Below, one piece after another: positions 6,797 through 12,972 of a stretch of 12,972 nt of DNA. The notes under the pieces are model-generated. The model searched no databases. It was not told where the DNA came from and saw only the letters and a list, made by a program, of their open reading frames with translations. The first letter of the stretch is position 1. Each line of letters opens with the position of its first letter. The stretch is from contig QHRT01000299.1 in assembly GCA_003220195.1 (NCBI GenBank), positions 3,748 through 16,719 on the forward strand, read 5' to 3'. A program made the translations under genes and the position numbers. The DNA is from Candidatus Rokuibacteriota bacterium. GTDB lineage: Bacteria > Methylomirabilota > Methylomirabilia > Rokubacteriales > CSP1-6.

Positions 6797-8047
6797 GTGT
6801 ACGTCATGATGGTTGCCGTCGTTGCATTGCTGTCGGCTGCCTGCGGGCGGATGCTTCCCGGGGTGACGCTGTCACCACCGCTCACTGCGCTGGTCGGCGG
6901 GCGTGTCCAGGTGTCGCCCGACCTGGACGCGATCGCGGACGGGATCGTGCTCATCGAGCGCGACACGATCACTGCGATCGGACCGCGGGCGAGCGCTCGG
7001 ATCCCGTCCGGCGCGACCGTCATCGACTCCACCGGTGCGACGGTGGTCGCTGGTTTCTGGAACAGCCACGTGCACTTCACCCAGCCGGTCTGGGCGGCCG
7101 CTGCGACGGCCCCGGCGCCGCGGCTCGGCGATGCGCTGCGCGCGATGCTCACGTCGTACGGCGTCGTCCACGTCCTCGACACTGGCTCCTTTCCGGACAA
7201 CACCGAAGCGTTGCGGCGCCGGATCGAAAGCGGAGAGATCGCTGGTCCGAGGATCATGATGGCGAGCGGCAGTCTCGTTCCGGTTGGCGGCAGCCCGTAT
7301 TACGTGTTGCCGGCCCGCCTGCCGGAAGCGTCGACGCCGGCCGTGACCGCGACCCTCGTCGACGCCGCGCTCGATCGGGGCGCCGAAGGGATCAAGCTGT
7401 TCACCGGCTCATGGGCGTCGCCACGCTCGATCGTCGTCATGCCGATCGAGATCGTGCGGGCGTCGACGGACGCCGCGCACCGCCGCGGGAAGTTCGTGAT
7501 CGCGCATCCATCGAACAGTGCCGGCGCGCGCGTCGCGATCGAAGGCGGCGTCGACATCCTGGCGCATACGTTCCCATCGGAGCTGGATCGCCGACCCTGG
7601 GATCGCGCGCTCCCCGGCATGATGCGCGAGCGCGGCATGGCGCTGATCCCGACGCTCAAGCTCTGGCCCTACGAGCTCCGGAAAGCCGGCGCGCCGCCTG
7701 ACGTCACGAAACGGCTTCTCGGGAACGGGCAGGAGCAACTTCAAGCCTTTGCGGCGCTCGGCGGTCAAGTGCTCTTCGGCACCGACGTGGGGTACATGAC
7801 CGAATACGACCCGACGGACGAGTACGTGTCCATGCACGAGGCGGGACTGTCGTACGCAGAGATCCTGCGCGCGCTCACGACCGCGCCGGCGGAACGGTTC
7901 GGAATGGCCGCGCGCACCGGGCGACTCGCGCCCGGTCTCGCCGCCGACATCGTCATCCTGGACGGTGACCCCGCGCTCGACATTCGCGCCCTTGCCCGAG
8001 TGCGTTCCACGATCCGGGCAGGGCGGGTGATCTACACGAACCGGTAG
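6797..8047 (+). CDS. Amidohydrolase-superfamily enzyme, probable lipoprotein
   Basis: The predicted 416-residue metal-dependent hydrolase is of the imidazolonepropionase/prolidase-like type. All metal ligands are visible: HVH (H91, H93), lysine in GIKLF (K200, the usual carboxylated Lys), IAHPS (H237), LAHTF (H257) and GTDVG (D330). The C-terminal TGRLAPGLAADIVILDGDP is typical of the family's beta-sandwich. The N-terminus has a hydrophobic stretch ending LLSAAC (C16), a lipobox, so the protein is probably exported and lipid-anchored. The start is GTG 6797 behind AAGGAGG, 6 nt away. Starting at GTG 6749 would give a longer, Arg-rich n-region that makes a better lipoprotein signal but has a weak ribosome site. 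The frame is open further upstream only because it crosses the epimerase antisense. The substrate cannot be inferred. Confidence 0.85.
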   Translation: MYVMMVAVVALLSAACGRMLPGVTLSPPLTALVGGRVQVSPDLDAIADGIVLIERDTITAIGPRASARIPSGATVIDSTGATVVAGFWNSHVHFTQPVWAAAATAPAPRLGDALRAMLTSYGVVHVLDTGSFPDNTEALRRRIESGEIAGPRIMMASGSLVPVGGSPYYVLPARLPEASTPAVTATLVDAALDRGAEGIKLFTGSWASPRSIVVMPIEIVRASTDAAHRRGKFVIAHPSNSAGARVAIEGGVDILAHTFPSELDRRPWDRALPGMMRERGMALIPTLKLWPYELRKAGAPPDVTKRLLGNGQEQLQAFAALGGQVLFGTDVGYMTEYDPTDEYVSMHEAGLSYAEILRALTTAPAERFGMAARTGRLAPGLAADIVILDGDPALDIRALARVRSTIRAGRVIYTNR

Positions 8048-8109
8048 ACATCTCTCGGGTGCCCCTCTCGGCTGTTGCCACGTCGTCGGCGCTGCACGAC
8101 CATAGGCGC

Positions 8110-9384
8110 ATGGATCGGCCAGAGACTCGGTTCGCCTGGAATGGGGACGTCTCGCTCGCCTATCAGGTCTACGGCGCCGGCCCGACCGACCTCGTCTATC
8201 TCCAGGGGTTCTGCTCGAACGTCGACATGAACTGGGAGAGTCCATCTCTCTCCCGCTTTCTGCGCGGCCTGGGCGGCCTCGCCCGCGTGATCGTGACCGA
8301 TCGCCGCGGCTGGGGCTGCTCCGAGCGCTTCACCCCGGGGCACATCCCGGACGTCGACACCCTCACCGACGACATCCTCGCGGTCCTGAAAGCGGCGAGG
8401 TCCGAGCGCGCCTCGATCCTTGCCACCTACGAATCGGTGATCGTGGCGTCGCTCTTCGCGGCGACGTATCCCGAGCGAACGAGATCCCTGATCCTCGTCG
8501 ATCCACAGGTGACCCGCGAGACCTGGGGCACGCTGGACTGGTGGGACGCGCCGGACGGGCCGGAGCGCCAGTGGTTCGCCCGCTACGCCCGGGCGTCGGT
8601 GACGCCCGGCGGCCTCGCGGCGGAGCTCACCAGCTATCTGCACACCGACATCCGGGCCGTGCTGCCCACGATCCAGGTGCCGACGCTTGTCCTGGTCGAC
8701 AGCGACCGTTTCTATGAGGTGCTCCCCGAGACCGGGCACTTCGTGGCGAGCAAGATTCCCGGCGCGCGCGTCGTCGAGCATTCGAGCCAGGGAGGACCGC
8801 ACTTCCACTGGTACGCGCGGAGTGAGGCGATCGTCGCAGAGGTGCGTCGGGTCCTCGCGGAGATCAGGGAAGAGGAGGCGTCGTTCGACCGGATCCTCGC
8901 GACGGTGCTGTTCACCGACATCGTGGATTCGACGAAGCGTGCCGCAGACCTCGGCGACCGCCGCTGGCGTGAGGTCGTGCTCCGGCATCACGCGGCGGTA
9001 CGAAGTCTGCTCGCCCGCTACCGGGGCAACGAGATCGACACCGCGGGTGACGGCTTCTTCGCCTCGTTCGACGGGCCGGCGCGCGCCGTCCGCTGTGCGA
9101 TGGCGATCACCGACGCGGTGCGGTCCTTCGGGATCGAGGTGCGCGCCGGGCTGCACACCGGAGAGGTGGAGAGAATCGGCGACAAGATCGGAGGGCTCGC
9201 CGTCAACATCGGCGCGCGCGTGGCCGCGCTGGCCGCTCCGTCAGAGGTCCTCGTGTCTCAGACCGTCAGGGACTTGATGGTCGGATCGGATCTGACGTTC
9301 GCCGACCGAGGGTCGCATGAGCTGAAGGGCGTGCCCGGCGTGTGGGGCCTGTATGCGGTGCGACCGGACGGCGAGCGCCGATAG
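8110..9384 (+). CDS. Alpha/beta-hydrolase domain fused to class III adenylate/guanylate cyclase
   Basis: The predicted 424-residue soluble fusion has an alpha/beta-hydrolase fold in residues 1-250: RFAWNGDVSLAYQVYG, TDRRGWGCSERF, FAATYPERTRSLILVD and a late His (H231/H233). Relatives have a GxSxG nucleophile elbow just before SLFAATYPER, but here it reads ATYESV (105-110) with Tyr at the Ser position, so the domain is probably a sensor rather than an esterase. Residues 262-417 are a class III cyclase catalytic domain: LFTDIVDST with metal Asp D270, TAGDGFFASF with D314, GLHTGEVE, and VNIGAR with N366 and R370. The base-selecting lysine position appears to be Asp (D310 in EIDTAGDG), so the nucleotide product is uncertain. 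The start is ATG 8110, where family homology begins. GTG 8059 is possible, and neither has a strong ribosome site. The WYL regulator begins 19 nt downstream. Confidence 0.85.
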   Translation: MDRPETRFAWNGDVSLAYQVYGAGPTDLVYLQGFCSNVDMNWESPSLSRFLRGLGGLARVIVTDRRGWGCSERFTPGHIPDVDTLTDDILAVLKAARSERASILATYESVIVASLFAATYPERTRSLILVDPQVTRETWGTLDWWDAPDGPERQWFARYARASVTPGGLAAELTSYLHTDIRAVLPTIQVPTLVLVDSDRFYEVLPETGHFVASKIPGARVVEHSSQGGPHFHWYARSEAIVAEVRRVLAEIREEEASFDRILATVLFTDIVDSTKRAADLGDRRWREVVLRHHAAVRSLLARYRGNEIDTAGDGFFASFDGPARAVRCAMAITDAVRSFGIEVRAGLHTGEVERIGDKIGGLAVNIGARVAALAAPSEVLVSQTVRDLMVGSDLTFADRGSHELKGVPGVWGLYAVRPDGERR

Positions 9385-9403
9385 CGCGAGGATCATCGAC
9401 CAC

Positions 9404-10102
9404 ATGTCTCGGGCGGATCGCCTCCTTCGGTTGTTGCAAGCGCTCCGGCGCCATCGGAATCCGGTCACCGCCTCGGCGCTCGGCCGGGAGCTCGGCGCCT
9501 CGGTCCGGTCGATCTATCGGGACGTGCAGACGCTACGTGGTCAGGGCGCCGCGATCGAAGGCGAGGCCGGGATGGGGTACCTGCTGCGGCCCGGGTTTCT
9601 GCTCCCGCCGCTGATGTTCTCTCACGACGAGCTCGAGGCCGTCGTGCTCGGTCTTCGACTGACGGCCGAGCATGGCGACGAAGGGCTCGAGCGCGCCGCG
9701 AGGGATGTCATCGCGAAGCTCCACGCCGTGCTTCCGCCGGATCTGCGAACGTTTGTCGACGAGACGGCGCTGCTCGCAGGACCAGCGCGGCAGCGGCCGG
9801 CCGATCGAGTTGACCTCCGAGAAGTCCGCCGCGCCATACGCGAGCGCCGCAAGGTCCGGATCGAGTATCTCGCCGGGGAGGCGGACCACAGCACCCGCGT
9901 CGTCTGGCCGATCGGGCTCGGGTACTTCGAGCGGGCCCGGGTCGTGATCGCCTGGTGTGAGATGCGGGACGACTTTCGGTCGTTCCGGACCGATCGCATG
10001 CTCCGCTGGACGACGCTCGCCGAGCGTCACCCGCGGTCGCGAGCGGCGCTTCTTCGCGAGTGGCGCGAGCGCGAAGGCATTCCGGCCCAGCTTCCGGATT
10101 GA
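9404..10102 (+). CDS. HTH/WYL-domain transcriptional regulator (YafY type)
   Basis: The predicted 232-residue regulator has an N-terminal winged helix-turn-helix (about 3-60: SRADRLLRLLQALRR, TASALGRELGASVRSIYRDV, GYLLRPGF), a linker (LPPLMFSHDELEAVVLGLR, 67-85) and a C-terminal WYL domain (about 138-205: RRAIRERRKVRIEYL, TRVVWPIGLGYFERARVVIAWCE, DDFRSFRTDRM). WYL domains sense ligands, often nucleotides or nucleic acids, and this architecture usually acts as a DNA-binding repressor or activator. The start is ATG 9404, with GAGGAT about 11 nt before it. The upstream in-frame start at 9353 overlaps the cyclase and lacks homology. It lies 19 nt after the cyclase gene, so regulation linked to the cyclase product or autoregulation is a plausible inference. 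The protein has the usual length and no visible defect. Confidence 0.9.
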   Translation: MSRADRLLRLLQALRRHRNPVTASALGRELGASVRSIYRDVQTLRGQGAAIEGEAGMGYLLRPGFLLPPLMFSHDELEAVVLGLRLTAEHGDEGLERAARDVIAKLHAVLPPDLRTFVDETALLAGPARQRPADRVDLREVRRAIRERRKVRIEYLAGEADHSTRVVWPIGLGYFERARVVIAWCEMRDDFRSFRTDRMLRWTTLAERHPRSRAALLREWREREGIPAQLPD

Positions 10103-10183
10103 TCGAAGGCTGCTGACAGAATCTGGCCTACGCGCGGACTAGCCTGGTTCTCGGTCGATTCCAGAGCCGGGGAGGTTCAGGCC

Positions 10184-10687
10184 ATGCGAGAGCAGCCAGC
10201 GCGGGCGTGGGTCGGAGTCGTTTCACGAGGGCACGTGTTGCGCGGAGTGGCCGGCAGCTTTGCCCAGCTGTGTCACGGCAAGCAGGCTCCACTCGCGCGC
10301 ATGAGCATGGGCGACTGGCTCGTGTACTACTCACCGAAGACCGAGTTCCCGGACGGCGCTCCGCTTCGCGCGTTCACCGCGCTCGGCCGCGTGGTCGGTG
10401 AGACTTCGTATCGCGTCGACATGGGACGGGGATTCGTGCCCTACCGGCGAGACGTCACGTACCTCGAAGAGGCGCGTCAGGTTCCGCTCTCGGAGATCGC
10501 GTCCACGCTCGAGTTCATCACGAGCCGCCCGAACTGGGGAATGCTCGCCCGGCGGGGACACTTCGAGATCGGGACTGGCGACCTCGGTCGGATCGCGGCC
10601 GCGATGGGCGTGCGGGTCGACGCGATATCCGTCCCGGTCACCCGCCGCCCAGGCTCTCCTGGTATCCCGAACGAAGCAGGGCTCTGA
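10184..10687 (+). CDS. EVE-domain protein (UPF0310-like)
   Basis: The predicted 167-residue protein is almost entirely one EVE domain, a PUA-like fold that binds modified bases in nucleic acids. Visible family blocks are WVGVVSRGHVLRGVAGSFAQ (9-28), QLCHGKQAPLARM, GDWLVYYSPKTEFPDG (43-58), FTALGRVVG, GFVPYRRDVTYL and RPNWGMLARRGHFEI. The start is ATG 10184 with GGGGAGG 8 nt upstream. The gene stands alone: no restriction endonuclease, helicase or modification gene is next to it, so a defence role cannot be claimed from context. Its 3' end lies opposite the broken minus-strand ORF at 10638-10865. Function beyond nucleic-acid or modified-base binding is not known from the sequence. Confidence 0.88.
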   Translation: MREQPARAWVGVVSRGHVLRGVAGSFAQLCHGKQAPLARMSMGDWLVYYSPKTEFPDGAPLRAFTALGRVVGETSYRVDMGRGFVPYRRDVTYLEEARQVPLSEIASTLEFITSRPNWGMLARRGHFEIGTGDLGRIAAAMGVRVDAISVPVTRRPGSPGIPNEAGL

Positions 10688-10865
10688 ACGGACAGCCGTG
10701 TTCGCCGGGCGGTCGTGGCGCTCTGAAAAGTCCCCAGAACGTCGACGAAAGACGCCCCGAGCTCCTCGTCGGTCGCGACGGCCACGAAGCCGATGCGGCG
10801 AGATCCAGCACGTGTTCCCTGATGGTTTCGTGGAGGCTCGGATCCAGAAGCGGATTCGGATTCAT
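10638..10865 (-). pseudogene. Small unidentified gene, probably frameshifted
   Basis: ATG 10865 has an excellent ribosome site (GGAGGT, 6 nt away) and opens with MNPNPLLDPSLHETIREHVL and DLAA, which looks like a genuine protein start. After DLAA (about 10794) the frame becomes Ser/Pro/Arg/Trp-rich. The frame shifted by one reads IGFVAVATDEELGASFVDVL, a much more protein-like sequence, before running on beneath the EVE gene. A single-base loss near 10794 would explain this. I do not recognise the family. The 3' limit is uncertain: this frame stops at 10638, inside the EVE gene on the other strand, and the shifted frame stops only at 10477. Confidence 0.4.
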
Positions 10866-10871
10866 GGTCGC

Positions 10872-10877
10872 ACCTCC
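10872..10877 (-). promoter_or_regulatory. Strong ribosome binding site of the broken small gene
   Basis: GGAGGT on the minus strand is spaced 6 nt from ATG 10865. It is the main reason to believe a gene once started there. Confidence 0.55.
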
Positions 10878-10907
10878 GTGGCTTTTCGGCCGCAGCCGAG
10901 AGCTTCG

Positions 10908-11159
10908 TCATTCATGCCCGCCTCCTCCGACACGAGCGTGGAACGTCGTCGTAAACCCCGTGTGTGGCGGACGTAAAGATTTGTCAGCACGCTCGGTGAA
11001 GGTGGGTGAGAACGTCTTGACGTACCGCACGACCGCCTGGATCTCGTCGGCGCCGATCAGATCGCGAAAGTACGGCATCGTGCTCGCCTGGAGCCCGTCG
11101 GCGACGCCGCGCGCCAGGTCGTCGTCGGTCGCCGGTTCCCCGCCAGGCGTTTTCAGCGC
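10908..11159 (-). pseudogene. C-terminal fragment of a c-type cytochrome
   Basis: A minus-strand frame reads ALKTPGGEPATDDDLARGVA, DGLQAST, MPYFRDLIGADEIQAVVRYV and KTFSPTF, and ends at TGA 10908-10910. This resembles the second half of a cytochrome c domain: the Met-containing stretch that supplies the axial ligand (MPYF, Met codon 11076-11078) and the following helix with YV. The CxxCH heme site that should precede it is absent, because upstream the frame enters phnH sequence out of frame. No start codon or ribosome site fits. The last 28 residues after KTFSPTF look unrelated. It is most likely a relic whose 5' part was lost at a junction near 11155. Confidence 0.5.
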
Positions 11160-11761
11160 TCTCGGCGCCAGCGAAGCGAGCGCGGCAGCACGCCGAGATC
11201 ACCGTCTGCGGCCGCCAGCCACACGTCCACCGGAGGCGTCTCGCGGTCGTCGGCGAGGCAATCGAAGTCTTCCGGCAGGAGTCCAGAGACCCAGAGTCTC
11301 GGCCCGGAGGCGGCCTCGCCCTCCTCCAGCACCAGCGAGACGTCCATCGGCATCGGGGTCAGCGACACGTGCCGCGGCGCGAGAACAATTGTTCGGGTCA
11401 CGCGACCGCTGTCCGCCGTCGCGTGCGACCGGACGCGGTCGTCGACCACGCCGGGCGCCGTCACGAGCACGAACTCCGCCTCTTCGAGGGGAACGATCGC
11501 CGCGTTCGTGTTGAAGCGGAGGTATTCGCGCAGGAGCCTCGCGTCCGGCCCGATGACCGTGAAGCTCGCCTCGCGGTCGAGCACCGCGAGCAGCAGCGCG
11601 CACGCCGGACGCAGTGGCGCCGGAGGAAGTCGAATGTCGAGCTCGCCGAGCGGGACGATCACGCCGGGGCGAGCCATCGCGTCGAGCAGTCGATTCGGCA
11701 ACGCCTGAGTGCCGGCGAGCGGATCGAATCCGGTCTCGCGAAGGGCTGCCATTGCCGTCAT
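11153..11761 (-). CDS. phnH: Phosphonate C-P lyase subunit PhnH
   Basis: The predicted 202-residue protein has the normal PhnH length of about 190-200. In E. coli, PhnH is part of the PhnGHIJ core complex that breaks the carbon-phosphorus bond of phosphonates. Visible family blocks are NRLLDAMARPGVIVPL (23-38), PPAPLRPACALLLAVLDRE (46-64), LRFNTNAAIV (81-90), EEAEFVLVTA (93-102) and, at the end, SGPRLWVSGLLPEDF, PPVDVWLAA and LGVLPRSLR. The family usually has a PRGVD-type and LPRTT-type ending, so PPVDV and LPRSL are close variants. ATG 11761 follows AGGAGG at 6 nt. The frame is open to 11908, but only this start has a site and fits the family. None of phnG, phnI or phnJ is next to it. The only phosphonate neighbour is a broken ABC ATPase end on the other strand. 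The last residues (RWRRER) may come from the downstream junction. Confidence 0.8.
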   Translation of the reverse strand: MTAMAALRETGFDPLAGTQALPNRLLDAMARPGVIVPLGELDIRLPPAPLRPACALLLAVLDREASFTVIGPDARLLREYLRFNTNAAIVPLEEAEFVLVTAPGVVDDRVRSHATADSGRVTRTIVLAPRHVSLTPMPMDVSLVLEEGEAASGPRLWVSGLLPEDFDCLADDRETPPVDVWLAAADGDLGVLPRSLRWRRER

Positions 11762-11943
11762 GCCACGCCTCCTGGTTTTCCTGTCACGCTCCCCGTGCTG
11801 CGCATCGTCGTCTCCCACGATAGAGGCGTGGTGATTACCGGGGGATGACGCGGTGACGACATCTTCGTGACGGTGCGCCGGGCGTCCTCGCCGTCTCGCG
11901 ATCGTCACGTCGTCGTCATGAAGCCGTTAACACTCCTCACGGA
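11762..11943. other. Intergenic stretch between phnH and the phnC-like fragment
   Basis: Beyond the phnH ribosome site (AGGAGG read on minus, 11768-11773) no gene, repeat or Walker A/ABC signature sequence is seen on either strand. The body of the ABC ATPase is therefore absent rather than merely frameshifted. Confidence 0.4.
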
Positions 11944-12121
11944 GTGGCGCGCGTGCGCCGGCTTCCCGTGCTGACCAGCCTCACCGACGCGGTGCTCGTG
12001 CAGAAGTTCGCGCACCACGTTCTGGCGCTGGCCGACGGCCGACCTCGTCTTCGATGGCCCGCCCGGCGACGCGGCCGATCAGCGTCGCTGGCTGTCCTCC
12101 CCAGTCGCGCCGAGCGCGTGA
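11944..12121 (+). pseudogene. 3' fragment of a PhnC-like phosphonate ABC transporter ATPase
   Basis: The plus strand reads LPVLTSLTDAVLVQKFAHHV and LALADGR in one frame, then DLVFDGPPGDAADQRRWLSS and PVAPSA in the next, ending at TGA 12119-12121. This is the order of the switch (H-loop) region and C-terminus of PhnC-type ATPases, which usually have SLHD, a hydrophobic ALxDGR and VFDGPP. An extra base in the GGCCGACCTCGTC stretch (about 12038-12050) explains the frame change. The H-loop His is replaced by Thr. The Walker A, ABC signature and Walker B parts are missing upstream, so only about the last 55 codons remain. It points away from phnH and supports an eroded phosphonate locus. Another ABC subfamily such as PhnK/L is possible. 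Confidence 0.5.
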
Positions 12122-12143
12122 GCGGTCGTCGCCGGGTGGCCTA

Positions 12144-12972
12144 TCAAATCCGGATCGTGACGATGCCGGCCGCCATCAGCGCCTGAAGGGCGATCGCCAT
12201 CCCGATGAGCGCCAACACGGCGGAGGACGTCAGCGGAAGCCAGCGCGTGATGAGTGGCCCCTCACCCTGGAATCGCGCCATCACGCGCCGCGCGTAGACC
12301 ATCAACACGCCGATCGCGATCAGCACGGCCGCCAGGCCGACGCTGAAGGCCGCGATCAGGATCAATCCGAACGCGACGCGCCCGAGCGATAGCGCGCCCA
12401 GCAGCACCACGAGCGCCGCGGGGCACGGCACGATGCCGCCTGTGACGCCGAGCGCGAACAGTTCCTTGAGCGACACGTCGCCGGATCGCCGGACGTGATG
12501 GTGCGCGTGTCCGTGCTCGTGATCGTGATCGTGCGCGTGTCCGTCCGCATGATCGTGTCGGTGATCGTCGTGGTCGTGGTGATGGTGATCGTGGTGATGG
12601 TGGCCGGCATAGCGGCGAAGGAACAGCAGGCTTCCCAGCACCGCGATGGTGAGACCCGACACGACGCCGATCCAGGGGTAGAGGCGCTCCGGCACGATGT
12701 AGCGCTGCGCGTACAGCGCCACACCGCCCAGGAGGTAGACGCCGGCCGTGTGCGATGCCGTGACGATCAATCCGAGGATCAGCGCATGCCACGCGGTGCC
12801 GCGCGCGCCGACCAGGTAGGCGGCGACCACGGTCTTGCCGTGGCCGGGCTCGAGCGCGTGGAAGGCGCCGAATCCGGCGGCGACCAGAAGCGAGAACAGC
12901 ACGATGCCGAGGCTCAACTGACGGGTCGTCACCAGCTCGGTGAACGCGTTCCGCGGCGTCGCCTGGCGGTTC
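12144..12972 (-). CDS. NicO-family nickel/cobalt exporter, 5' end outside the window
   Basis: This is the C-terminal part, at least 275 residues, of a membrane nickel/cobalt transporter (NicO/RcnA type). The frame is open to the window edge, and GTG 12932 is only an internal codon, because the residues before it (AFTELVTTRQLSLG) already match the family. Numbering from 12932, there are about six membrane helices, the motif HALEPGHGKT (25-34), ASHTAGVYLLG (59-69), PERLYPW (81-87) and GIVPCPAAL (166-174). Between helices, residues 111-147 form a loop with 21 His plus Asp, a metal-binding region. Relatives have a periplasmic domain at the N-terminus. The likely role is removal or transfer of Ni/Co across the inner membrane. 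It is convergent with the phnC-like fragment, 22 nt away. Confidence 0.88.
   Translation of the reverse strand, partial: NRQATPRNAFTELVTTRQLSLGIVLFSLLVAAGFGAFHALEPGHGKTVVAAYLVGARGTAWHALILGLIVTASHTAGVYLLGGVALYAQRYIVPERLYPWIGVVSGLTIAVLGSLLFLRRYAGHHHHDHHHHDHDDHRHDHADGHAHDHDHEHGHAHHHVRRSGDVSLKELFALGVTGGIVPCPAALVVLLGALSLGRVAFGLILIAAFSVGLAAVLIAIGVLMVYARRVMARFQGEGPLITRWLPLTSSAVLALIGMAIALQALMAAGIVTIRI
12495..12605 (-). repeat. Low-complexity His/Asp codon tract
   Basis: CAC/CAT and GAC/GAT codons alternate to code the His-rich loop of the NicO protein. The short GTGATCGTG/GTGATGGTG units resemble a simple repeat and could vary in length between strains. They are coding and not a CRISPR. Confidence 0.6.

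Noticed and set aside
10184..10687. EVE-domain gene as the core of an antiphage system
   Set aside because: No nuclease, helicase or modification partner is next to it, and stand-alone EVE proteins are common.
12495..12605. CRISPR-like or microsatellite array
   Set aside because: Units are not separated by unique spacers and translate in frame as the His-rich loop of a transporter.

Overview
The window is about 13 kb of strongly GC-rich chromosomal DNA with dense genes on both strands. Codons mostly end in G or C, which produces many long but false antisense reading frames. The gene mix (class I aldolase and transketolase, DedA-rhodanese fusion, hydrolase-cyclase fusion, WYL regulator, phosphonate genes, NicO-type nickel exporter) suggests a free-living uncultured soil or sediment bacterium. 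A lineage such as Rokubacteria/Methylomirabilota or a proteobacterial relative is possible, but this is an impression and not a placement. No rRNA, tRNA, CRISPR, transposase or integrase is seen.

Layout. (1) 85-3118, plus strand: class I fructose-bisphosphate aldolase, then transketolase, a sugar-phosphate pair of the Calvin/pentose-phosphate type. (2) 3132-3824, minus: a LysM, coiled-coil, membrane-anchored protein. (3) 4010-4984, plus: a DedA membrane protein fused to rhodanese. An in-frame TGA lies where I expect the second Cys of the family's CxC motif, the frame continues for 54 more well-conserved codons, and a hairpin follows the TGA. This is a candidate selenoprotein with a SECIS element and the most interesting item here. 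It probably also starts at CTG. (4) 5006-5742, plus: an SDR oxidoreductase, convergent with an NAD-dependent sugar epimerase/dehydratase (5763-6721, minus). Each has an internal deletion that changes the frame. (5) 6797-10102, plus: amidohydrolase lipoprotein, an alpha/beta-hydrolase fused to a class III nucleotide cyclase, and a WYL-domain regulator. The last two lie 19 nt apart and may form a signalling unit. (6) 10184-10687, plus: a stand-alone EVE-domain protein. (7) 10638-12121: a patch of eroded genes (frameshifted small ORF, cytochrome c tail without its heme site, complete phnH, 3' fragment of a phnC-like ABC ATPase). (8) 12144-12972, minus: a NicO-family nickel/cobalt exporter with a very His-rich loop, cut by the window edge.

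The number of broken frames (SDR, epimerase, small ORF, phnC fragment) means either real local decay or base/assembly errors. This matters for the selenoprotein claim, because a plain nonsense mutation is its main rival. All family assignments come from motif recognition by eye, with no database search.
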